Part shown: in pieces, positions 55,194 through 62,960 of the stretch
Numbering within the stretch: position 1 is the stretch's first letter
Layout of the letters: the number at the start of each line of letters is the position of its first letter
The notes under the pieces: model-generated
Database searches by the model: none
What the model saw: only the letters and a program-made list of their open reading frames with translations
Told to the model about the DNA's origin: nothing
From: Pseudonocardia sp. TRM90224
Lineage (GTDB): Bacteria; Actinomycetota; Actinomycetes; Mycobacteriales; Pseudonocardiaceae
DNA: 64,000 nt
Assembly: GCF_021245725.1 (NCBI RefSeq)
Contig: NZ_JAJGSX010000003.1
Span: forward strand, 496,001 to 560,000
Reading direction: 5' to 3'
Made by a program: the position numbers and the translations under genes

Positions 55194-55255
55194 TCCCCAC
55201 CGTTTTGCCAACTTGCACGGCCTTGGGGGTCTGTAGGTTGGCAAAACGGTGGGGA
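55194..55255. terminator. Family A 62-bp dyad repeat, bidirectional terminator-like (A4)
   Basis: TCCCCACCGTTTTGCCAAC / GTTGGCAAAACGGTGGGGA arms; the inner loop (TTGCACGGCCTTGGGGGTCT) is less paired than in A2. It is located between the convergent stops at 55191 and 55263. Confidence 0.8.
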
Positions 55256-55262
55256 AGTTCGG

Positions 55263-57212
55263 TCAGCCGACGGCGGCGATCTCCGCGGGCTCGCCGGCGC
55301 CGGGCGCAGGGTTGGTGTTCGGGTCGGCGGCGTTGCGCTCGCCGTCGAGCAGCGGGCAGTCGACCCACGGTTCCGGGATCCCGAAGCCGTCGACGAGCGT
55401 GCGCGCGTGCGGGCGCAGCTCGCCGCACAGCCGGTTGATCGTGCTGGTGACGGCCTTGGTGCGGGCGGCCGTCAGGTACCCGTGCTCGACGAACCACGCC
55501 CGGTCGGCCTCGATCGTCGCCAGCGTGTGCAGCTCCAGCACCCGCTCCAGCAGCGCGCGGACGTCCCGGTCGGTGGTGCGCTCGACGGCCTCGGTGAACG
55601 CGTCGACGACGATCCGGTCGACGTGCGCCCGCGCGGTCTCCAGCAGGTGGTCCTGCGCCGCGTTGAAGATCCCGAACTGGTCGGCACCCTTGCGAAGCGC
55701 GGGTCGCAGCCGCCGCGCCAGCCCCGCGAGCAGGTGCTCCTCACGCTCGGCGAGCAGCCAGCGCTGGTAGCCGCGGTCGCGGAGGTTGCCGCGGCGCAGC
55801 AGCAGCCGTGCGCCGCTGCGTTCCGCGATCACCTCGCCGACGAACCCGACCGCGAACCTCGCCTTGCCGGCCGTGTCGAGCGCACCGACCGACCGTCCGT
55901 ACTCCGAGAGCAACGTCTTCGCGACGAGCTGCAGGAGCACTGTGTTGTCGCCCTCGAACGTCGTGAAGACGTCTGTGTCGGCCTTGAGCTGCGGCAACAG
56001 GTTCTCGGCCAGGTAGCCGGCGCCGCCGCAGGCCTCCCGGCACGCCTGGATGGTCGCGGTGGCGTGCCACGTCCCGACGGCCTTGATCCCGGCGGCGCGC
56101 GTCTCCAGCTCGCGCTGCTCGCTCTCGCTGCGCACGGTGCCCGGGCCGAAGCCCTGCAGCCGGTCCATCCGCGCCAGCAGGTCGTTCTGCGCGAAGTGCA
56201 GCGCGTACGTCGTGGCGAGCGCGGGCAGCAGCTTGCGCTGGTGGGCGAGGTAGTCGAGCACGACGACCTCCTCGCCGCTGACCGGGTCGGCGAACTGGCG
56301 CCGCACGTTGCCGTAGCGGATCGCGATCGTGAGCGCCTTCTGCGTGGCGCTGCCGGCGCCGCCCGCGACGCTGATCCGGCCCCGCACGAGCGTGCCGAGC
56401 ATGGTGAAGAAGCGGCGCGTCTCGTTGTCGATCGGGCTGCTGTACGTGCCGTCGGGGTCGACGTCGCCGTACCGGTTGAGCAGCGCCTCCCTCGGCACCC
56501 GCACCTCGTGGAACACGAGCCGCCCGTTGTCGACGCCGTTCAGGCCGGCCTTCCGGCCGCAGTCGGAGATCGTGACGCCCGGCATCGCTGCGCCGTCGTC
56601 GTCGCGGATCGGGACGAGGAACGCGTGCACGCCCTGCGTCTCGCCCTTCGTGACGAGCTGCGCGAACACCGCGGCCATCCGCGCGTCGCGGGCGGCACCG
56701 CCGATGTAGTCCTTGCGCGCCCCGAGGTCCGGCGTCGTGATCACGAACTCCCGCGTGGCCTCGTCGTAGGTCGCGGTCGTGCGCAGGTGCTGCACGTCGG
56801 ACCCGTGGCCGGTCTCCGTCATCGCGAAGCAGCCCTGCAGCGCGCCGGACATCGTGTCGCGCAGGTACCGCTCGTGGTGGCGCTCGGTGCCGAGCGCCTG
56901 CAGTGCGCCTCCGAAGAGGCCCCACTGCACACCGGCCTTGACCAGCAGCGACAGGTCGCCGTACGCCAGCATCTGGAACGCGGCGACCACACCGCCGACG
57001 TCACCCGCCCCGCCGTACGCGGGGTCGAAGGCCTCGTGCGGCCGCCCGGTGGCGGCGAGCTTCACCATCGCGTCGGCGACGAGCGCGCGGTGCTCCTCGG
57101 TGCTCAGGTCGGGGTCGGGCAGCAGCTTGAGCTCGCCCATCTGCTCCCGGACGTCGTCGCGGACGGCGGCCCAGCGGCCGTCGACGGTCGTGCGCAGGTG
57201 GTGCGTGTTCAC
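55263..57212 (-). CDS. Acyl-CoA oxidase/dehydrogenase, ACOX-type (649 aa)
   Basis: The length and motifs (FAMTETGHGSDVQHLRTTATYD, then ACREACGGAGYLAENLLPQLKADTDVFTTFEGDNTVLLQLVAKTLL) match the acyl-CoA oxidase type of the acyl-CoA dehydrogenase superfamily, which oxidises acyl-CoA at the alpha-beta bond using FAD, with or without oxygen as acceptor. The EGDN segment provides the flavin-site region. The GTG at 57212 overlaps the stop of the TetR gene (GTGA). With FadA2, FabG4 and HtdX next door it gives an almost complete beta-oxidation set. Confidence 0.9.
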   Translation of the reverse strand: MNTHHLRTTVDGRWAAVRDDVREQMGELKLLPDPDLSTEEHRALVADAMVKLAATGRPHEAFDPAYGGAGDVGGVVAAFQMLAYGDLSLLVKAGVQWGLFGGALQALGTERHHERYLRDTMSGALQGCFAMTETGHGSDVQHLRTTATYDEATREFVITTPDLGARKDYIGGAARDARMAAVFAQLVTKGETQGVHAFLVPIRDDDGAAMPGVTISDCGRKAGLNGVDNGRLVFHEVRVPREALLNRYGDVDPDGTYSSPIDNETRRFFTMLGTLVRGRISVAGGAGSATQKALTIAIRYGNVRRQFADPVSGEEVVVLDYLAHQRKLLPALATTYALHFAQNDLLARMDRLQGFGPGTVRSESEQRELETRAAGIKAVGTWHATATIQACREACGGAGYLAENLLPQLKADTDVFTTFEGDNTVLLQLVAKTLLSEYGRSVGALDTAGKARFAVGFVGEVIAERSGARLLLRRGNLRDRGYQRWLLAEREEHLLAGLARRLRPALRKGADQFGIFNAAQDHLLETARAHVDRIVVDAFTEAVERTTDRDVRALLERVLELHTLATIEADRAWFVEHGYLTAARTKAVTSTINRLCGELRPHARTLVDGFGIPEPWVDCPLLDGERNAADPNTNPAPGAGEPAEIAAVG

Positions 57213-57850
57213 GAGTCCTCCTCCTGCTCGGCAGCCAGCGCGCCGGCCAGCCCGCCCCAAGCGAGATCGGTGAGGTGGGCAGCCAGTTCCTCGCGGTTCA
57301 TCCCGCCAGGTCGCGCGAGCCAGTTGTCGGCAGCGGCGCGGACCATCCCGACGACGCCGTGACCCCACGGCACGGCGGCGTCCGTGTCCCGTCCGCTCTC
57401 CCGCAGCTGTGCGCTGATCACCGCAGCGGCCTGCTCGCCGATGAGCGAGACGAGATCACCTACAGGATCGGCCTCGATCGCCCTTTCGGCGAGCGGGCGG
57501 TGTACCACGAACCGGTACACCTCGGGATCGTGCTCGATGAGCCGCAGGTACGCCTCGATGCCCGCGGCAGCCTTCTCCCGCGGCTCGTCGGCTTGTTCCA
57601 TCGCCGCCCGCACCTGCCCGATCAGCACCTCGGCGACCCGCGCGCACACGGCGACGTACAGCTCGGTGCGGTCGGTGAAGTGCCGGTAGACGACGGTTTT
57701 GCTGGTGCCGGCCTGCGCCGCCACGTCGTCCATGCCCGCGCCGGCGCCGTGGCTGCGGATCGCGAGGATCGCGGCGTCCACCAGCTCGGCTCGGCGGGTG
57801 CGCCGGTGGGCGTCCCAGCGGCTGGCTCGTCGGTCACGGGTCACATTCAC
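57209..57850 (-). CDS. TetR-family regulator of the beta-oxidation cluster (213 aa)
   Basis: The helix-turn-helix is AGMDDVAAQAGTSKTVVYRHFTDRTELYVAVCARVAEVL. The C-terminal domain has EPREKAAAGIEAYLRLIEHDPEVYRFVVHRP, similar to fatty-acid-responsive TetR proteins of mycobacteria. The GTG at 57850 lies 7 nt after TACTCT (57863-57858). Its operator overlaps that promoter, and the divergent fadA2-fabG4-htdX genes are likely targets together with the co-transcribed acyl-CoA oxidase. Confidence 0.88.
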   Translation of the reverse strand: MNVTRDRRASRWDAHRRTRRAELVDAAILAIRSHGAGAGMDDVAAQAGTSKTVVYRHFTDRTELYVAVCARVAEVLIGQVRAAMEQADEPREKAAAGIEAYLRLIEHDPEVYRFVVHRPLAERAIEADPVGDLVSLIGEQAAAVISAQLRESGRDTDAAVPWGHGVVGMVRAAADNWLARPGGMNREELAAHLTDLAWGGLAGALAAEQEEDS

Positions 57851-57857
57851 GAAACTC

Positions 57858-57872
57858 AGAGTACCGTGTACT
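57858..57872. promoter_or_regulatory. TetR operator overlapping its own -10
   Basis: AGTACCGTGTACT (57860-57872) is a dyad with 3-nt centre. The minus-strand -10 TACTCT (57863-57858) overlaps it, and the fadA2 start is 35 bp away on the other side, so one site can regulate both directions. Confidence 0.6.
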
Positions 57873-57906
57873 TTGGGTATCGGCTACCGACGGGTAAGGG
57901 GTTCCC

Positions 57907-59193
57907 ATGCCGAACGTCCGCAAGGCCGCCGTGATCGGCGGCAACCGCATCCCGTTCGCCCGGGCGAACGGCGCCTACGCCACAGCGTCCAACCTCGACA
58001 TGCTCACGGCCACGCTGGACGGGCTGGCGGCCCGTTTCGGGCTCGCGGGCGCGACGCTCGGCGAGGTCGTCGGCGGTGCCGTGCTCAAGCACTCGCGCGA
58101 TCGTGACCTCACCAGGGAGGCCGTGCTCGGCAGCACACTCTCCCCGCGGACCCCGGCCTACGACCTGCAGCAGGCGTGCGGCACCGGCCTGCAGACGGCG
58201 GTGGCGGTCGCCAACAAGATCGCTCTCGGGCAGATCGAGAGCGGCATCGCGGCCGGCGTCGACACCGCGAGCGACGCGCCCGTCGCGCTGAACGACGGCC
58301 TGCGCAGGGTGCTGATGGAGCTCAACGGCGCCAAGACCCCGCTGGCCCGGCTCAAGGCACTGCGCGGCCTGCGCCCCGGCCAGATCGTCCCCGAGATCCC
58401 GCGCAACGCAGAGCCGCGCACCGGCCTCTCGATGGGCGAGCACGCCGCGATCACCGCGCAGGAGTGGCAGGTCGGCCGCGAGGAGCAGGACGAGCTGGCC
58501 GCGGCGAGCCACCGCAACCTGGCCGCCGCCTACGACCGCGGGTTCTTCGACGACCTCGTCACCCCGTACCTCGGGTTGACCCGCGATGCGAACCTGCGGC
58601 CCGACTCGTCGGCGGAGAAGCTCGCGAAGCTGAAGCCGGTGTTCGGCAAGGACCTCGAACACCCGACGATGACGGCCGGCAACTCGACCCCGCTGACCGA
58701 CGGCGCGTCGGCGGTGCTGCTGGGCTCCGACGAGTGGGCCGCCCAGAATCGGCTGCCGGTGCTCGCGCACGTCGTCGACGCGCAGACCGCGGCCGTCGAC
58801 CACGTGCACGGCCGCGACGGCCTCCTGACCGCGCCCGTCTACGCCGTGCCCGTGCTGCTGGAACGCAACGGGCTCACGCTGCAGGACTTCGACTTCTACG
58901 AGATCCACGAGGCCTTCGCGTCGACCGTGCTGGCCACGCTCAAGGCGTGGGAGGACCCGGCGTTCACGAAGGAGCGATTGGGCCTCGACGCCCCGCTCGG
59001 CGCGATCGACCGCTCCCGGCTCAACGTTGTCGGCTCCTCGCTCGCCACCGGTCACCCGTTCGCGGCAACGGGCGGGCGGATCGTCGCGACGCTCGCGAAG
59101 CTGTTGCACGAGAACAAGGGCGGCCGCGGCCTGATCTCGATCTGCGCAGCGGGCGGCCAGGGCGTCACGATGATCTTGGAGGCGGCTGCATGA
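57907..59193 (+). CDS. fadA2: Acetyl-CoA acetyltransferase FadA2 (thiolase, 428 aa)
   Basis: The sequence closely follows mycobacterial FadA2 (Rv0243): VIGGNRIPFARANGAYA at the start and GLSMGEHAAITAQEWQV in the middle. The thiolase residues are C91 in QQACGTGLQ, H334 in IHEAFAS and C413 in CAAGGQG. It cleaves 3-ketoacyl-CoA in beta-oxidation, or condenses acyl-CoA in the reverse direction. AAGGGG precedes the ATG. It overlaps fabG4 by 4 bp. Confidence 0.93.
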   Translation: MPNVRKAAVIGGNRIPFARANGAYATASNLDMLTATLDGLAARFGLAGATLGEVVGGAVLKHSRDRDLTREAVLGSTLSPRTPAYDLQQACGTGLQTAVAVANKIALGQIESGIAAGVDTASDAPVALNDGLRRVLMELNGAKTPLARLKALRGLRPGQIVPEIPRNAEPRTGLSMGEHAAITAQEWQVGREEQDELAAASHRNLAAAYDRGFFDDLVTPYLGLTRDANLRPDSSAEKLAKLKPVFGKDLEHPTMTAGNSTPLTDGASAVLLGSDEWAAQNRLPVLAHVVDAQTAAVDHVHGRDGLLTAPVYAVPVLLERNGLTLQDFDFYEIHEAFASTVLATLKAWEDPAFTKERLGLDAPLGAIDRSRLNVVGSSLATGHPFAATGGRIVATLAKLLHENKGGRGLISICAAGGQGVTMILEAAA

Positions 59194-60500
59194 CCACCGA
59201 CCGGCTCGCGGGCTTCTCGCACACGCCGATCGCCAGGCTGGTCGGCGTGCCGGCGATCCCGGTGCTCCGGCGGCACACCCCGGGAGCGCCGCTGCTCGAC
59301 GGGCCCGCGCTCGTCGGGGCCGTCGGTGCCGGCACGTTCGCCAAGCAGGCGCGGGCGCTGCTCGGGGAGGCCGGGATCGTCGAGGCGGGCAACGACGGGA
59401 AGGTCGCCGCTGTCGTGCTCGACGCGGCCGGGGCGAGCACCGTCGACGACCTCTCGACAGTGCAGGCCTTCCTGACGCCCGCGGTGCGCAGGCTCGCGCC
59501 CTCCGGTCGGCTGGTGGTCATCGGGCCGCTCGTGGGTGGCGACCCGGAGGCCGCCGCCGTCGCGCAGGCGCTGGAAGGGATCGTGCGGTCGGCCGGCAAG
59601 GAGGTGCGGGCGGGGGCCACGGCGAACCTGCTGGTCGTCGAGCCGGACGCGAACATCGAGTCGGCGCTCGGGTTCTTCCTCTCCGGTCGTTCGGCGTACG
59701 TGTCGGGGCAGGTCGTGCGGGTCGGGGCGAGCGTCTCGGGTGCGCCGCCGGCTGATCCGGAGCGGCCGCTCACGGGCCGGCTGGCCGTCGTGACGGGCGC
59801 CGCGCGCGGGATCGGCGCCGCCATCGCCGCGACGCTGGCGCGCGACGGCGCGGGCATCGTCGCGGTCGACGTCCCGGCGGCCGGCGCGGCGCTCTCCGAG
59901 GTCGCGAACCGGGCCGGCGGCACGGCGCTGCAGCTCGACATCACCGCCCCCGACGCCGCGGAGCGGCTGCTCGCGCACGTGCGGGAGCGGCACGGCCGGC
60001 TCGACGTCATGGTCCACAACGCCGGCATCACCCGCGACAAGCTGCTCGCCAACATGGACGCAGACCGCTGGAACGCCGTGCTCGCGGTCAACCTCCGCGC
60101 CCAGCTCGCGATCAACGAGGCGCTGCTGGGCTCCGACGTGCTCGGCGAGACCGGTCGGATCGTCTGCGTGGCGTCCACCAGCGGGATCGCCGGCAACCGC
60201 GGCCAGACGAACTACGCGGCCAGCAAGGCGGGCGTGATCGGGATGGTCCGCGCCACCGCGCCGCGGATCGCCGATCGCGGCGCGACGATCAACGCGGTCG
60301 CGCCGGGCTTCATCGAGACCGAGATGACGGCGAAGATGCCGCTCGGCACCCGCGAGGCCGGTCGCCGGATCAACAGCCTCCGCCAGGGCGGGCTGCCGGT
60401 CGACGTCGCGGAGACGGTCGGCTGGCTCGGCAGCTCCGCGAGCGGCGGGGTGACGGGGCAGGTCGTCCGGGTGTGCGGGCAGAGCCTGCTGGGGGCCTGA
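59190..60500 (+). CDS. fabG4: High-molecular-weight 3-oxoacyl-ACP/CoA reductase FabG4 (436 aa)
   Basis: Two domains: an N-terminal flavodoxin-like Rossmann domain (about 1-190) and a C-terminal SDR domain with GAARGIGAAIA, NAGITRDKLLANMD and the active-site YxxxK (Y342, K346). It matches mycobacterial FabG4 (Rv0242c), which uses NADH and acts on CoA esters. It shares 4 bp with fadA2 and one base with htdX (TGATG), forming a tight operon. In Mycobacterium tuberculosis fadA2 lies on the opposite strand from fabG4; here all three genes are on one strand. Confidence 0.94.
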   Translation: MTTDRLAGFSHTPIARLVGVPAIPVLRRHTPGAPLLDGPALVGAVGAGTFAKQARALLGEAGIVEAGNDGKVAAVVLDAAGASTVDDLSTVQAFLTPAVRRLAPSGRLVVIGPLVGGDPEAAAVAQALEGIVRSAGKEVRAGATANLLVVEPDANIESALGFFLSGRSAYVSGQVVRVGASVSGAPPADPERPLTGRLAVVTGAARGIGAAIAATLARDGAGIVAVDVPAAGAALSEVANRAGGTALQLDITAPDAAERLLAHVRERHGRLDVMVHNAGITRDKLLANMDADRWNAVLAVNLRAQLAINEALLGSDVLGETGRIVCVASTSGIAGNRGQTNYAASKAGVIGMVRATAPRIADRGATINAVAPGFIETEMTAKMPLGTREAGRRINSLRQGGLPVDVAETVGWLGSSASGGVTGQVVRVCGQSLLGA

Positions 60501-61315
60501 TGTCGCTCGCCGGGCTGTACGTGAAGGCGGCGGTCGGTGCGGTCGGGCCGCGCTCGCGCGAGCTGCCGTCCACCGAGCTCATGCGGTCCGTCCCCGTCGA
60601 TCGGGCCCACCTCGCGGCGTACGCACGGGTGTGCGGCTTCGCCGTCGGCGACGTGCTGCCGCTGACGTACCCGCACGTGCTGGCGTTCCCGCTGCAGGTG
60701 GAGCTGATGGCGAGCCGGGCGTTCCCGCTGCCGCTCCCCGGGCTCGTGCACGTCCGCAACACGATCACCGCACGGCGCCGGATCGACGCCGCGGAGGAGC
60801 TGGACGTGCGCGTGCACGCTGAGCGGCTGCGCGCGCACCCGAAAGGTGCGCAGGTCGACCTGGTCGCCGAGATCGCCGCGGGTGGCGAGCCGGTGTGGCA
60901 CGGGCGGAGCACCTACCTGGCCCGGGGCGCGAGCGCGCCGGACAGCGACAAGTTCGAGCCGCCGCTGCCGTCCGGTATCGAGGACGGCCCGGCCGTGGCG
61001 ACCTGGCTGGTCGACGCCGGCACCGGACGGCGCTACGCGGCCGTGAGCGGCGACGTGAACCCGATCCACCTGCACCCGCTGACAGCGAAGGCGTTCGGCT
61101 TCCCGCGCGCCATCGCGCACGGCATGTGGACGGCCGCGCACGCGCTGGCCGCGCTGCAGGGCCGGACGGCCGACGCCGCCACGTACGACGTCGCCTTCGC
61201 AAAACCGCTGCTGCTGCCCTCGATCGTCGAGCTGCGGACGCGGCCTGTCGGCGACGGATGGCACCTCGACGTCCGCTCGCGCAAGGCGCAGCACCTCACC
61301 GCCACCCTTTCCTGA
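60500..61315 (+). CDS. htdX: 3-hydroxyacyl dehydratase HtdX, MaoC-like double hotdog (271 aa)
   Basis: The hydratase-2 motif GDVNPIHLHPLTAKAFGFPRAIAHGMW gives D185 and H190 as catalytic pair. The N-terminal half (about residues 30-130) is a degenerate hotdog. It matches mycobacterial HtdX (Rv0241c). It hydrates enoyl-CoA or dehydrates 3-hydroxyacyl groups, the step between the acyl-CoA oxidase and FabG4 reactions. Confidence 0.93.
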   Translation: MSLAGLYVKAAVGAVGPRSRELPSTELMRSVPVDRAHLAAYARVCGFAVGDVLPLTYPHVLAFPLQVELMASRAFPLPLPGLVHVRNTITARRRIDAAEELDVRVHAERLRAHPKGAQVDLVAEIAAGGEPVWHGRSTYLARGASAPDSDKFEPPLPSGIEDGPAVATWLVDAGTGRRYAAVSGDVNPIHLHPLTAKAFGFPRAIAHGMWTAAHALAALQGRTADAATYDVAFAKPLLLPSIVELRTRPVGDGWHLDVRSRKAQHLTATLS

Positions 61316-61352
61316 CGTGAGTCCCGTCGCCCGAACGGCCTAAACTCCGCAT

Positions 61353-62960
61353 ATGGCCCGGTCGAAGCGAGCGCGGGCGCGGCGTTGGGTGATCGACGTC
61401 CGCGTCCGGATCGCGCTCGGGATCGTCGTGATCATGGGGAACGTCGGCGGGTCGGCCGTCGTGTTCGCGCTGGCGTCCTGGGTGCTGCCGGAAGGCCCGC
61501 TGGCCGACCCCGCGGGCGTGCGGCTGCTCAACATGGCGCTCTTCGCGGGCTACCTCGCGCTCGCGGTGCCCATCGGGGTGTTCTGGGGTGGTCGCCGCTT
61601 CCGGCTGTGGAACGGCTCCGACGAGGAGGCTCAGCGACGCCGCGAACGCCGGCTCGTCCTGTACGGGCCCCTGCGGCTCGTCACCGTGCAAGGCGTGCTG
61701 TGGACGGGCGCCGCCGCGCTCTTCGGCGTCGTGAACGGCTACTTCAACCTGCGGCTCGGCGTGCGCGTCGGCGAGACGATCCTGCTCGGCGGGATCACGA
61801 CCTGCGCGCTGTGCTACCTGCTCAGCGAGCGGATCCTGCGTCGTACCGCGGCGCGCGTGCTCAAGGACGAGGTGCCGCGCCGGCGGTTCCTGCCCGGGAT
61901 CGTGATGCGGTCGATCCTGTTCTGGTTGCTCGGCACGGCCGTCCCGGTGGTCGGGCTGCTGCTCTCCGGGGTGGCCGCGCTGGTGTTCGGCGACGTGTCC
62001 ATGCCACAGCTCGCCGTGATCGTGCTGGCCGTCGGGGGCACGTCGATGGTGACCGGCGTGCTCGTGACCGTCGGCGCGGCACGGGCGGTCGCCGACCCCG
62101 TCAACGCCGTCCGCCGCGCGATGGCGAAGGTCGAGAAGGGCGAGCTGGACACCGAGGTCGCCGTGTACGACGGCACCGAGCTGGGGCAGCTGCAGGCCGG
62201 TTTCAACACGATGGTCGCGGGCCTGCGCGAGCGCGAACGCCTCCGCGACCTGTTCGGCCGGCACGTCGGACGCGACGTCGCGAAGGCGGCCGCGGCCACC
62301 GACGAGGTCCGCCTCGGCGGTGAGCAGCGACAGGTCGCCGTCCTGTTCGTCGACATGGTCGGCTCGACCGCGCTGGCCGCGCACCGGCCGCCCGACGAGG
62401 TGGTCGCGCTGCTCAACCGCTTCTTCGCGGTGGTCGTCGAGGTCGTCGAGGAGCACGACGGCTGGATCAACAAGTTCGAGGGCGACGCCGCGCTCGCGGT
62501 GTTCGGCGCGCCCGTCACGATCGACGACCCCGCGGGCTGCGCGCTCGCCGCCGCCCGGTGCCTCGCCGAGCGGCTCCCGGAGGAGCTGCCCGACTTCGAC
62601 GTGGGCATCGGGGTCTCGGCCGGTGACGCCGTCGCCGGCAACGTCGGTGACGTCCGCCGCTACGAGTACACCGTGATCGGCGACCCGGTGAACGAGGCCG
62701 CGCGCCTCACCGAGCTCGCCAAGGGCGTCCCGGGCCGGGTGCTGGCGGCCGCGGCTGCGGTCGAGCTGGCCGGCCCCGGCGAGGCCGCGCAGTGGGCGCT
62801 GGGCGACGCGATGGTGCTCAGGGGGCGCCCGGTGCCGACGCGGATGGCGAAGCCCGTCACACCACCGGCGTCCCACGAGCGGAATGGGCAGGATCTCGAT
62901 GCTGGACGTCCGAAAACCGCGCGAGAACCGGTGAGGCGGGCGGATAGCGTCCCATCGTGA
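61353..62960 (+). CDS. Membrane class III adenylate/guanylate cyclase with HAMP domain (535 aa)
   Basis: Six hydrophobic helices occupy about residues 15-245, followed by a HAMP domain (VADPVNAVRRAMAKVEKGELDTEV) and a class III cyclase domain from about 320. The two metal aspartates are D334 in FVDMVGST and D378 in FEGDAALAVFG, and the transition-state region reads VIGDPVNEAARL. It makes cyclic nucleotide in response to an unknown membrane signal, like mycobacterial Rv1318c-1320c. TAAACT (61341-61346) lies 6 nt before the ATG. A Pro/Arg-rich tail overlaps the next gene. Confidence 0.92.
   Translation: MARSKRARARRWVIDVRVRIALGIVVIMGNVGGSAVVFALASWVLPEGPLADPAGVRLLNMALFAGYLALAVPIGVFWGGRRFRLWNGSDEEAQRRRERRLVLYGPLRLVTVQGVLWTGAAALFGVVNGYFNLRLGVRVGETILLGGITTCALCYLLSERILRRTAARVLKDEVPRRRFLPGIVMRSILFWLLGTAVPVVGLLLSGVAALVFGDVSMPQLAVIVLAVGGTSMVTGVLVTVGAARAVADPVNAVRRAMAKVEKGELDTEVAVYDGTELGQLQAGFNTMVAGLRERERLRDLFGRHVGRDVAKAAAATDEVRLGGEQRQVAVLFVDMVGSTALAAHRPPDEVVALLNRFFAVVVEVVEEHDGWINKFEGDAALAVFGAPVTIDDPAGCALAAARCLAERLPEELPDFDVGIGVSAGDAVAGNVGDVRRYEYTVIGDPVNEAARLTELAKGVPGRVLAAAAAVELAGPGEAAQWALGDAMVLRGRPVPTRMAKPVTPPASHERNGQDLDAGRPKTAREPVRRADSVPS

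Noticed and set aside
55263..57212. FadE5 as the identity of the acyl-CoA dehydrogenase beside fadA2-fabG4-htdX
   Set aside because: The position is suggestive, but motifs such as ACREACGGAGYLAENLLP and TTFEGDNTVLLQL are of the acyl-CoA oxidase type, and the sequence does not resemble FadE5 as I know it.
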